This document shows positions 16,790-25,330 of a stretch of DNA of 64,000 nt, piece after piece (the stretch's first letter is position 1; every line of letters starts with the position of its first letter). The translations under genes and the position numbers were made by a program. Location: assembly GCA_905221605.1 (NCBI GenBank), contig CAJNDS010001902.1, positions 469,501-533,500 of the forward strand, written 5' to 3'. The notes below the pieces were generated by a model that was given only the letters and a program-made list of their open reading frames with translations, did not search any database and had not been told where the DNA came from. The stretch comes from Symbiodinium natans. Taxonomy: Eukaryota; Sar; Dinophyceae; Suessiales; Symbiodiniaceae.

Positions 16790-19700
16790 TTATCGAGCAG
16801 GGTTTGCCGCCTCTGTTTGTTTTGTTCCGGATCATCCGTGTGTATCCAAACATGTTGGTATATGTTAAGTGTTTCGATGGCTGCCTCTTTGTGGCATACC
16901 TTCACTCTTAGAACTCTGCCTGGGATTATCTCCTGGTAGCGAACCATGGAGGCATCGTAGCGAGGATGAACCAGTGTGAGCACACCCTCTCCCCGTTTTG
17001 TTGAGGAGCCAACTGCCATCCAGTTATCAACCTTGAATGCGCAAAAGGCAGTGCGATGCGTTTCCTGTAGGAATATGAAGTCATACTGCAGGCCCTCTCC
17101 ACCAAGAAACGCCTTGATTTCACCCCAGAGGAACCCGCTTAGGCTGTTAACATTGATGGACAGGACCTTGAGACGTTGCTGTGCCCCACCTCGTGGTCTG
17201 CAAGGAGGTCGGCGTGGTTTGGCCGTCGTTAGGCTGGGCATGGTTGCAGTGTGGAGACCCAACTGACTGCAATGCATAAACCTCCCTCGATATCGAGTGT
17301 AGCCAAGTGTATTCTGTGTACTCTGGTGTTGTGCTCTCTGAAAGCTTCTTTTTCGTCCCACCTGAGTGGTGACACCTGCGGCCCCGAACACCGGCGCCGT
17401 TGTTTCGCCAGCCACTTGCTTCCCCACCAGGGATGCGCGAAAGTGGCGATCAGTTGTTGTGGGTCCCCCCGCCCCGTGGGAGACGGGAACCCTCACCCCC
17501 CCTACGCGTGTGATGCGGTGTGTCATCCAAATGAGTGCGTAGAGCCCGGACTTGGGACCGGGCAAGCTCAGTCCAGGTGTAGTTGTGCTCGTCTTCTCAG
17601 GTATTTTTCGTCTTGGTTTAGACTTTTTTGCTGACGTCGATTGCCTTGTACTCAGGCTGCTGATCTTATTAGTGTGTAGCTGTAGGAGGTTCCTAATGTG
17701 TTGCGCCTTTGTGGCAAGCCTGAATAGTTTTTGTAATGGATAAGAAGTGCAGTTTCGGCGCCTCCTGCCTCGTAGGTGTCTGCGTCTGACGGTCGGTCGT
17801 AGTCGCCATTTGCGACCTCGTCTACCAAGACAACTGCGCGCATTTGATGTGACATGTGTACAGGCAGCAGTTTGTGTCGCAAGCTGATTGCATGGCCCTT
17901 TTTTGCTGTCGAGAATTGACAGTGGCACTGCAGGACGCGGAGACCGCTTGTCCTGTGCATCTGACACTCCTATCCACGGCTCGAGGAGCTCTTCGAGCGT
18001 GTCGAGCGACTGCCGCCAGCTTAGGCGGTAGTAAATAGCATGTGGGATTCCTTGCATTAGGTCGTGGAGGTGCCTCGCTGCCTCCCCGTAGATGGCCAGC
18101 AGGGCAAGACTCTCCACCGTCTGTTTCTGGTACAACGTGTAGAGATAGCCCTCAACCGCGTCACCCAGCTTGCCCGCCTGCCTGCGTGTCCAGACATTGG
18201 GGTGGCTCTCCGGCCTTGTCATCAAAGCCGCTGTGAGCGACCAAATCCAGTTCCCGCAGGCGGGCATGTTCATCGGGCTGGTGTGATATGTCGCATGATG
18301 CTGCCTGAAGTAGCCGTGGAGGAAGTTGTGGAGATCGTCTCCATGCGGAATGAGCTTGACCACTGCAGATTTCGCTTCCTGAAGTAGGCGCTGCTTAGCG
18401 TGTCGTACCTCCTCTGGTGCTTGTGCTAGGAGTAGATGGGGCCGTGGTTCCACTGTGCTAGCCCTCCGTGCAGCAGACGATCGTTGTCTTACTTCTGGTC
18501 GTGGTTCATTGGTATTGGACCTCCTAGCTGCAGTCGATCGCGGATTGGCCTCTTGCTCGCCAAGGCCCTGGCTCGAAGCAGCTGGCATCTGTGTCTGCGG
18601 TGCAACGAGGAGATCAAGAGTAAGTGGAGGCTCCGCCTGCTTTTTGAGGGTTGTGAGCATTGGCTCAGGTACCAGGCCGACCACTGGTGAAGTGTGGAGA
18701 CCACCAGCTTCACCAGAGTTAGAAGGGCTTGCCCCCTCTGTGTGGTCGATGGGGAGTGTTTCTCCACTCCCATCTTTTCCATGAGGTCCATGTCTCTCCT
18801 CCCTCCTGTTCATTGTCTGCTGCTTGTCCAGCCCTGTGTTTTCCGCCTCGACTGTCACGGCTGTGGATTCGTTGCGGTCGAGTATCGCCAGTGTCAAGAC
18901 GGGGTGCGAGGACCGCATGTCCTGTGTAGACGCTGCTCCTATCCATGGTTCGAGAATCTCCGTGAGCGAGTCAAGTGACTGCCTCCAGCTCAGGCGGTAG
19001 TAGATGGCGTGCGGAATTCCTTGCATCAGGTCGTGGAGGTACTTTGCAGCCTCCCCGTAGGTGGCCAGCAGGGCAAGGTTCCCCGCCGTCTGGCTCTGGT
19101 ATAACGTGTACAGATATCCCTCTACCGCGTCGCCCAGTTTTCCCGCGTGGCTACGCCTCCAGACGTTGGGGTGGTATTCCGGCTTTGTCATCAATGCTGC
19201 AGTAAGCGACCATATCCAGTTCCCACACGAGGGCATGTTCACCGGGTTGGCGTGGTACGTTGCATGGTGCCGCCTGAAGTAGCCGTTGAGGAAAGTGTGA
19301 AGGTCGTCTCCATGCGGAATCAGCCTGAGCACTGCCGATTTCGCTTCCCTAAGTAGACGGTGCTTGACTTCTCTCACCTCCAGTGGCGCTTGTACCAGGA
19401 GTAGATGGGGTCGTGGCTCAATGGTACTGGCCCTCCGGGCTGCAGACGATCGTGTTCTTTCCTCTGGCCGTGGCTCTATGGTGCTGGATCTCCTAGCAGC
19501 AGATGACCGTTGTCTGGTCTCCTGCTCATCGGAACATCGGCTCGATGCAGCTGGAGCCTTCATCGGCCCTGCATCGGGAGAATCATGATCAAGTGGAGGC
19601 TCTTCGATCTTCTGGATGGTAGTGAGTGTCAACCCGCATGCTGAAGTGCACGCAGGTGAGGTGTGGAGACCACTAACCTTACCGGAGGCAGGGTAGTGCA

Positions 19701-22700
19701 CCCCCCCAACAGGAGCATTGGAGGAGGCACTGTCACTTCCAGGCTGGAAAGAAGAGCTTGGGTGCTCAGCCTCCTGGTGCGTCGTCTCCCGTAGATCCAG
19801 CCTGGAGGTCTCACTCGTCGTTGTCGTGGGTGTGGACCACTTGGCCTCTTTCCTTCTCGAACTTGCCGCAACGCCGGTAGCCAGCTCGTTGAGTAGTCCC
19901 TCCATGGACTGTGTTCGTCTTGTTGCGGCCTGCGTATTCATGACGTTCACCCCCCATCCCTGTGCGTCTCCATCTGTTGCCTTGGTACCGTCCGAGGTCT
20001 GCCATTGCCATTCCTGAGAGTGTGGAGACCACCAACTCCAGGTATGCCACCAGTCACTTTCGTCTCCGCCGTCCTGTTGTTGTGCTTGTCGACTTCTGGC
20101 TCGTTCTACGGCTTCCTCACGCAAGGTTTGTAGGTGTCCCGTAGGTTCCGCACCTGTCTCTCGGAGCCGGCTTGGGAGTCGTCGTGCTGATCTTTTCTGC
20201 GAGCTTGGTGACGGCATTGCAGTTTGGATCGAGGTATTTATAAGTAAGGTCCATTCATGTGTCGGGTGGGGCCTGTAGGGGTAAGTGGATTGTCTCTGGC
20301 TGACAGGGGCAGTCTCAGGAGAGGGTATCATGGTTTGTATGATACAGCAGTGGCGGCGACTCAGGTACTGTATTTGCTTGGTCCATGTTATGTCCTGCGG
20401 TCCTTCAGGAATGTTAGCTTTATGTATATGCATCAATTTCTCCTGGTATGCACTGCGTCTGTCCCTGACAGAGATCCCGACCATCGAGAGGAGGAGACTG
20501 GTCGTGGTCTCAGGCATTGCGGCCTTGCATAAGAGCTTAGCCGGACTCATCCACTTGCTTAGATGAACGCTGTGCACTGGGATGCAGCGTGGCTCAGTTG
20601 CAGTGTGCCGTGGAATCAGGCTCCCGGCATTGAACTTTGCTCGGTTGGCCTGGGCAGCGGAAAGCATACATGCATAGTAGTCATGTTTAGGGCGTAGGGT
20701 ATGCAGTGTGGCTTGGCTGCGCATCATGTATCCAAGCTTATAAGAATGCCTACTGACACGCCCTGCGCAAAGAGCTCTTGCTTCGGTTTTCCGGCGCGGA
20801 GCCCGCATGCCGTCGTTGGCCCTCAATAGGCCCTCGTGCACATCGCTGAGGCTCGGTGGCCCATCTGCGGTTCTTGACAAGATTCTCTCTCCGCTCTTCA
20901 GGATAATCACGGCGTGGATGAAACGAGCTGGGAGGACCTTTTGTGTACCGATACCCTTTGTGAGATAGACCTGGTTGCCGCTCTTGTAGAACGTGCACCC
21001 CTCCGCCGCAGCCTCCTTCGGTAGGATCGCGAGTGCAATGTTGCATGTATTTCTCATTCCTGAAATAGGACGATCAGTCGGCAGCCCCTCCGTGAGGTGT
21101 ATGTCATTTCGCTTGCGGCTCGGACCACCCGCCAACAGTCCACTTTGGACTATCTGGCTGTAGGCATCATCGTATGTGCCGTGATACAGCTCCTGTGGCA
21201 GCAGGCGTCTGGGCACTCGCACTTGGAAGGTGGAGTTGTCTATGCCTTCCATTGAGTGGCCCTGTGCCGCTCTGATCCACTTTGCCCCTTCCCGCCGGAC
21301 CACTTCAAATCTCTTCTTGTCGCTTTCCTCGACCACTTGCAGGATTTCGTGTTCCTGTGCATGTAGCGCCTTAAGCTTGTGCGTGTCCAGAACGGCACGG
21401 AGGTCAAAGAGGGCATCTGCTCTCACCTCCAATCCATGCCTTGCTCCAGAGTGTCTCAGGACGTCCGTGAGTGCTTTCGATATGGCCGTCTTTCTTCGTC
21501 GCGCCAGCGGTGGTCTAGGCGGTTCCCCCCGCTTGCTCGCGGTTGGGCGTTCGCCCGAGGCGGGCTGTGGCGGATCTTCTCGATGTCGACGGCTGCTTGC
21601 TGCCTGAGCGGAGACCGCTGTCAGGTTGCGATTGTGCGCTGGTATGGGCACCGTATCCTGCTCCGTGTCCTCTTCTGGTTCAGAGAGTTCTATGATGTAG
21701 TCCATCTCCACCATGTCTTCCGAGCTGGCCTTCTTACGTCTCTTCGGGTGGAAGCGCACTCTGCTACTACTTGATGGCTCTTCTCCAGGTTCGTCTTGAT
21801 GCGTAGCTTCGTGGAGTGCGGAGTCCGCTGTACTCCTTTTCCTCTTCTGCGCCTTTGCCACCGCGGCCTGTCTGAGGGCAAGTAGTTTGCCTGTGGGCGC
21901 AGCGCCCGACTGGCGTAGTCTTGTGGGTAAACGCCGAGATGACTTCTTCTTTGAGCTCGGACTGGGCCCCATGTTGCAGGCAGGCGCATTGGCAGGAGTT
22001 AAAACTAGTATCCCCGGTGCTGGTCCCTGGAACCGTGTAGTGATGTGATTAGAGTTCAAGGCGACGCTGTGGGTGTCCTGACCTATCTCAAGTTCAGTCT
22101 CTTGCACATAATCTTCAGTGTAATTACGGAGGCCGAGGTCAGGTGTAAGAAGTGGAAGGCGAGGAGCTTGTGCTTCCGTCAGGGCTGGTCTTATGGTGGG
22201 GGGGAGGAATGGGCATGAGCCAAAGTGTGCTCCGATTCGATGGCTGAACTCTTGTTCTGCATGTGTGTACGTAAGGATGCAAACCAGCAGCTTCGCAAGG
22301 CAATTGAGTGCTCTGCTGGGTGTGGAGACCACGTTCCCAGTGTCGATGGGATCGTTGCGCCGTCTCGTGGATGTGTCAGCCTGGGCAGGTGGAGGTCGTG
22401 CGTGCATTCTGATGGGCTGTGGGGTTGTGTATGTTTTAATGGCATACCATATCGTTGCAGTACAATCACATGCACAGCTGTGATCTTTTGTGAACAATCC
22501 GATCTTAGAGGCACTCACGCATGCTCTATTGTAATCAGATAATAGTTCTTGTTTATTCACAGCATCGATCTGTTGGCGGTCGGCGCATGCCTTGAGTTTG
22601 CTATGAATCGCATAAACTGGGTAACTCTCTTCGCGTTTGAGTGTCCGGCTGGGTGTGGAGTCCACCTTCCCAGTTGCAACGTGCTGCTCGTGTTGCGAGT

Positions 22701-25251
22701 GGGTGTCCTGCGCAGAATATCGTGCAGCCCGATAAGCACCCGTGTTGCATGCCCTAGCACTCTTGTCTGCCGTGCACATCAGGACTGTACGCTCGCATGC
22801 ACTCTCATATGCTCGAGTGGGCGGCCGGTTGGAGCACCTTGGCCCATCTCCATCAGATTCCTCACTTTGTACATCCGGCGTGGACGCAATTTGTCCAGAG
22901 GCCTCTCCACTGTCTGCCAATGGCCCGCCTATGTCTTGCAGATTTGCACTATTGTCTTCAGTCTCAGAGGCGCCAGCAAAACCTGCTAAGAACTCGTCGA
23001 GGTCTGTTGTTTCCGTGGTGAAAGGGGCGGAGGCCGCATTCCCCTCCGGTCCTGTCACTGGTGTTGTCGGCATCGGCATCTCGTGTCCTGCCGTTGTCCC
23101 GATAGTCGCCGTCTCCAATCGCTGCGCCTCAAAGCGTGCGACCAGATCTACACCCCGAGGTTCTCGTAGGAGATCCGAATGCTGCTCCTCTATCTTGTTC
23201 ACAAGCCTTGATTTCAGGGGGTCCGGGAGCTGGCGTATCTGCTCAAGGAAGAAGCTCGCTCGCACAAGGTCACTTACTTCCAATGATGGTTCAGGAAGGG
23301 CCCGTAGGAGAGATGCTTCTTGATCATTCTGTGCAACGTCAAGGAAGCGAAGCCACGTAGTGTTTACCTTTTTGGTAGAAGCATCATGTTCCACTGGTTG
23401 GTGATCTTGGGTGCGGAGTCCGCCTTCCCTTTCACTTTCCTGTGCATTCACCATTTCCATGGGCTCTTCCAGGAAGTGTGCTGTGTCATCTTCGCCCTCC
23501 GTGTGAGTAGACTTCGGCACGACAATCGGAACTGCAGCTGTTTGCATGCAGACGCACGGCTGCTCAAGACAGTAAATGCACATCATGCTGGCAGTGGAGT
23601 CGCCAGAACCTCCAGATGTCTGCCTTTCGTGGGATTCGCCTGGTAGCCTGCTGTGCAGGGCCTCCTCCAACGACGTGCATCTGCAGGGGCGCCATCCACA
23701 GGTCACGCATGGTGTACATGGTGCCTCCGACATTATGAGTCTTGAGAAGCTTCCCTGACCAAGAGTGCTCCGTCTACGAAATGGCGCGGAGTCCGCAATC
23801 CCTGTGAAGTGAGTGCAGAGCCAATGCATTGCGCATGTTAAATGAACAGAACAGTCACGTCTTGCCGTGTGGTCTTCAGTTTGCAACTCGGTATGTTCGC
23901 AGCCATGATCCGCCTTCTTCGACCGCGAGATGCCGCTCGTTAGGCAGTTGGCCGTGGCCCTGACCTCAGTGTGTCGAGTGATGGAATTGAATCTAGGCCA
24001 CATCAAGGCAGTGAATAACATGTCAGCATGTGAGCTAGTCAGGGGCTTCCATCTGCGTATCCCTTCCTGAATGGTCTGTATTACCATTTGTGACCAGCTG
24101 GATGACCCACTGTGCCTGACCTGTTTGGGAGTGGAAACCACTCGCCCTCGTGAGTGAAAAGCAGGAGCGAAAGCAGCTGGTGCCTGGGTGCTGCACCGTG
24201 TCAGCTCCTTTGGCGCAGGCCCTGTCATACTTGCGTGTTCAAGTCTGACTGAGGACTTTGCAGTTGCTGGCCTTGGAGCAACTGTCTGAAAGGAAGTTAC
24301 TGCCATCAAGGTTGCAATTCGGGCAAGCGGATTCTGTTCTCTAGCAGTGCTCGTTAGATTACCAGTGCCAAGCATGCAGCTCAATGTGTGCTCCCGCCTG
24401 TATGATCTGGCCTTCCACGTGCTCACGCGCTGGGGCCAGGAAACTCCCGGTAATGCATATGCAGCGAAGCTGTTGCTGCAATGCCACATCAATTCTCGAG
24501 GACTGGATTGGTGACAGTAAATTTCTCTTGCTGCATCAACCGCCTGCGAGCAATTTTGCAGCATGATGTTTGACAGTTGCCTGAGTGTCTGACAAGCGTT
24601 GCGCTGGCTACTACGGTCCTCAGTTACAGCTGGTGAAGTCACATCTCGACGTCGTTGGATTTCTGCCTGTTCAGAAGTCTCTTGCATTACCACTATGTAT
24701 TGGTTGTCCTTGGTGAGCACTCTAGTCAGACTGTGTGCACAAGCAGCGAGCCTACGCTTCAACGCGGGCAGCTCCCCATCTGGTTCATGTCTGCCTGGGT
24801 CCCGGTAGACGTCGACCGGCCGGAGCGGTCTGTGAGTCTCCGCCGATCCTGAAGGCAGATTGTCGGTTGCTGCATTCAATGAGCTTGTGTGGTTGTCTTG
24901 CCGTCCTGAGCACTCAACTGAACCTGACAGAAGCACACTGACCAGACGTTCCCATGACTGCAATGGAGGGGGAAGCGGAGCCCGCTGTTCCTCATACGCG
25001 TAGGGTGCAGAATGTGGCGGCTGTGTATAACGAAGACCTTCTGGCGTTCTCCACAAGGGGCATCTAGTGGTGTTGATGGGGTCCGTTGCGACCTCGTAAA
25101 GCTGAGGCTGGGCCCTCTGCTCATCAGTAGAAGACCTTGCATCTCTCGATCCTTCAACAGACATGCAACGTCGCACTGCACCACTGCATGAAATCCACAT
25201 GAAAATCTGCAAAGCCATCCAAAGCATGCCAGCATGTATGAAAGAAACCAT
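16744..25251 (-). CDS. LINE-like retrotransposon ORF1: multidomain protein with Tpt1/KptA domain, duplicated module and AP-endonuclease N-half
   Basis: 2835 codons from ATG 25251 without a stop. In order: a hydrophobic N-terminus; two CxxC-x4-CxC zinc-binding-like motifs (CVTCGWRPCRC, CIYCLEQPCVC); an acidic region; a basic motif that occurs twice, at about 21970 and 20215 (M-x-PSPSS, then RRLPxRLRxxGAxPTG); between these a Tpt1/KptA domain; and two tandem copies of a 160-residue module. At 17175-16744 come the first strands of an exonuclease-endonuclease-phosphatase fold (LKVLSINVNSLSGF, FIFLQETH). The stop at 16744 falls inside that fold, and the catalytic GDFN continues in the overlapping ORF2 frame. 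Translation could start at the later M-PSPSS methionines; the true start is uncertain. It resembles an ORF1/Gag greatly enlarged by captured modules. Confidence 0.7.
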   Translation of the reverse strand: MVSFIHAGMLWMALQIFMWISCSGAVRRCMSVEGSRDARSSTDEQRAQPQLYEVATDPINTTRCPLWRTPEGLRYTQPPHSAPYAYEEQRAPLPPPLQSWERLVSVLLSGSVECSGRQDNHTSSLNAATDNLPSGSAETHRPLRPVDVYRDPGRHEPDGELPALKRRLAACAHSLTRVLTKDNQYIVVMQETSEQAEIQRRRDVTSPAVTEDRSSQRNACQTLRQLSNIMLQNCSQAVDAAREIYCHQSSPRELMWHCSNSFAAYALPGVSWPQRVSTWKARSYRREHTLSCMLGTGNLTSTAREQNPLARIATLMAVTSFQTVAPRPATAKSSVRLEHASMTGPAPKELTRCSTQAPAAFAPAFHSRGRVVSTPKQVRHSGSSSWSQMVIQTIQEGIRRWKPLTSSHADMLFTALMWPRFNSITRHTEVRATANCLTSGISRSKKADHGCEHTELQTEDHTARRDCSVHLTCAMHWLCTHFTGIADSAPFRRRSTLGQGSFSRLIMSEAPCTPCVTCGWRPCRCTSLEEALHSRLPGESHERQTSGGSGDSTASMMCIYCLEQPCVCMQTAAVPIVVPKSTHTEGEDDTAHFLEEPMEMVNAQESEREGGLRTQDHQPVEHDASTKKVNTTWLRFLDVAQNDQEASLLRALPEPSLEVSDLVRASFFLEQIRQLPDPLKSRLVNKIEEQHSDLLREPRGVDLVARFEAQRLETATIGTTAGHEMPMPTTPVTGPEGNAASAPFTTETTDLDEFLAGFAGASETEDNSANLQDIGGPLADSGEASGQIASTPDVQSEESDGDGPRCSNRPPTRAYESACERTVLMCTADKSARACNTGAYRAARYSAQDTHSQHEQHVATGKVDSTPSRTLKREESYPVYAIHSKLKACADRQQIDAVNKQELLSDYNRACVSASKIGLFTKDHSCACDCTATIWYAIKTYTTPQPIRMHARPPPAQADTSTRRRNDPIDTGNVVSTPSRALNCLAKLLVCILTYTHAEQEFSHRIGAHFGSCPFLPPTIRPALTEAQAPRLPLLTPDLGLRNYTEDYVQETELEIGQDTHSVALNSNHITTRFQGPAPGILVLTPANAPACNMGPSPSSKKKSSRRLPTRLRQSGAAPTGKLLALRQAAVAKAQKRKRSTADSALHEATHQDEPGEEPSSSSRVRFHPKRRKKASSEDMVEMDYIIELSEPEEDTEQDTVPIPAHNRNLTAVSAQAASSRRHREDPPQPASGERPTASKRGEPPRPPLARRRKTAISKALTDVLRHSGARHGLEVRADALFDLRAVLDTHKLKALHAQEHEILQVVEESDKKRFEVVRREGAKWIRAAQGHSMEGIDNSTFQVRVPRRLLPQELYHGTYDDAYSQIVQSGLLAGGPSRKRNDIHLTEGLPTDRPISGMRNTCNIALAILPKEAAAEGCTFYKSGNQVYLTKGIGTQKVLPARFIHAVIILKSGERILSRTADGPPSLSDVHEGLLRANDGMRAPRRKTEARALCAGRVSRHSYKLGYMMRSQATLHTLRPKHDYYACMLSAAQANRAKFNAGSLIPRHTATEPRCIPVHSVHLSKWMSPAKLLCKAAMPETTTSLLLSMVGISVRDRRSAYQEKLMHIHKANIPEGPQDITWTKQIQYLSRRHCCIIQTMIPSPETAPVSQRQSTYPYRPHPTHEWTLLINTSIQTAMPSPSSQKRSARRLPSRLRETGAEPTGHLQTLREEAVERARSRQAQQQDGGDESDWWHTWSWWSPHSQEWQWQTSDGTKATDGDAQGWGVNVMNTQAATRRTQSMEGLLNELATGVAASSRRKEAKWSTPTTTTSETSRLDLRETTHQEAEHPSSSFQPGSDSASSNAPVGGVHYPASGKVSGLHTSPACTSACGLTLTTIQKIEEPPLDHDSPDAGPMKAPAASSRCSDEQETRQRSSAARRSSTIEPRPEERTRSSAARRASTIEPRPHLLLVQAPLEVREVKHRLLREAKSAVLRLIPHGDDLHTFLNGYFRRHHATYHANPVNMPSCGNWIWSLTAALMTKPEYHPNVWRRSHAGKLGDAVEGYLYTLYQSQTAGNLALLATYGEAAKYLHDLMQGIPHAIYYRLSWRQSLDSLTEILEPWIGAASTQDMRSSHPVLTLAILDRNESTAVTVEAENTGLDKQQTMNRREERHGPHGKDGSGETLPIDHTEGASPSNSGEAGGLHTSPVVGLVPEPMLTTLKKQAEPPLTLDLLVAPQTQMPAASSQGLGEQEANPRSTAARRSNTNEPRPEVRQRSSAARRASTVEPRPHLLLAQAPEEVRHAKQRLLQEAKSAVVKLIPHGDDLHNFLHGYFRQHHATYHTSPMNMPACGNWIWSLTAALMTRPESHPNVWTRRQAGKLGDAVEGYLYTLYQKQTVESLALLAIYGEAARHLHDLMQGIPHAIYYRLSWRQSLDTLEELLEPWIGVSDAQDKRSPRPAVPLSILDSKKGPCNQLATQTAACTHVTSNARSCLGRRGRKWRLRPTVRRRHLRGRRRRNCTSYPLQKLFRLATKAQHIRNLLQLHTNKISSLSTRQSTSAKKSKPRRKIPEKTSTTTPGLSLPGPKSGLYALIWMTHRITRVGGVRVPVSHGAGGPTTTDRHFRASLVGKQVAGETTAPVFGAAGVTTQVGRKRSFQRAQHQSTQNTLGYTRYRGRFMHCSQLGLHTATMPSLTTAKPRRPPCRPRGGAQQRLKVLSINVNSLSGFLWGEIKAFLGGEGLQYDFIFLQETHRTAFCAFKVDNWMAVGSSTKRGEGVLTLVHPRYDASMVRYQEIIPGRVLRVKVCHKEAAIETLNIYQHVWIHTDDPEQNKQRRQTLLDKCTLPQYRAWLEEIP
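17931..17955. repeat. Extended palindrome with CAGGAC/GTCCTG outer stem
   Basis: Core GCGGAGACCGC at 17937-17947. The outer stem is adjacent on the left and 2 bases away on the right. A decayed paralogue lies near 18905 in the other duplicated unit. Confidence 0.9.
18684..18716. repeat. Best extended palindrome of the family
   Basis: Outer arms CTGGTGAAG (18684-18692) and CTTCACCAG (18708-18716) enclose the core GTGGAGACCAC at 18694-18704. Confidence 0.9.
20890..21495 (-). other. Tpt1/KptA RNA 2'-phosphotransferase-like domain inside LINE ORF1
   Basis: Residues about 1253-1455. ISKALTDVLRHSGARHGLEV matches the family start SKxLSxxLRHxP with its Arg-His pair. KKRFEVVRREGAKWIRAAQG leads into QGHSM, the RANQGHS box. 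ELYHGTYDDAYSQIVQSGL matches the LYHGT box, then DIHLTEG, ISGMRNTCNIALAI (position of the fourth basic residue) and CTFYKSGNQVYLTKGI (family VFYxSxNGVWLT). All four catalytic positions (Arg, His, Arg, Arg) can be filled. Tpt1 uses NAD+ to remove an internal 2'-phosphate from RNA during tRNA splicing, and some relatives ADP-ribosylate RNA ends. Palindromes at 20796 and 21608 bracket the domain closely. Confidence 0.85.
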
Positions 25252-25330
25252 GGCTCAGTATCTGCAAGAAACGTCGATGGGCCACGGTTGAAAGAAGAAC
25301 CAGTTGGGGGCCCCGAGTCACGTTCACCCC
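25252..25330. other. 79-bp junction between LINE and DIRS-like element
   Basis: Only 79 bases separate the LINE ORF1 start from the stop codon of the DIRS-like RT ORF, leaving almost no room for a LINE 5' UTR or a DIRS 3' end. One of the two elements is probably truncated or inserted here. Confidence 0.6.

Larger units (their letters stand above)
17900..19420 (-). repeat. Tandem duplication of a 160-residue module in LINE ORF1
   Basis: Copy 1 at about 19420-18940, copy 2 at about 18450-17970, offset close to 969 bp. Both begin PRPHLLLxQAPxEV and contain LIPHGDDLHxFLxGYF, CGNWIWSLTAALMT, GKLGDAVEGYLYTLYQ and LHDLMQGIPHAIYYRLSWRQ. The duplicated unit also includes the linker with TAARRSxTxEPRPE and one palindrome per unit. 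Protein identity is high but not perfect, with many silent and conservative changes, which suggests selection after duplication. No known family was recognised. Confidence 0.85.
10924..24985. repeat. Family of dispersed covarying palindromes GYGGAGNCCRC in the LINE
   Basis: Exact 11-bp cores start at 10924, 12079, 12471, 13010 (opposite orientation), 13395, 15615, 17937, 18694, 19663, 20022, 20796, 21608, 21818, 22322, 22655, 23027, 23413, 23786 and 24975. Relaxed copies are at 17251, 23592 and 24131. The core is a 4-bp stem with loop AGN. Stems are either GCGG/CCGC (12) or GTGG/CCAC (7), and no mixed pair was seen. Most have an extra outer stem of 3-9 bp whose sequence differs from site to site. 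Cores fall in all three reading frames and contain no stop in any frame on either strand. Confidence 0.85.

Noticed and set aside
19831-19842. GTGGACCAC near the palindrome family in the LINE
   Set aside because: The loop is two bases shorter than in all exact copies; not counted.
10924-24985. Repeated VVSTP/GLHTS/WSPHS peptides in LINE ORF1 as a conserved protein motif
   Set aside because: They are the same DNA palindrome read in three different frames, so conservation is not at the peptide level.
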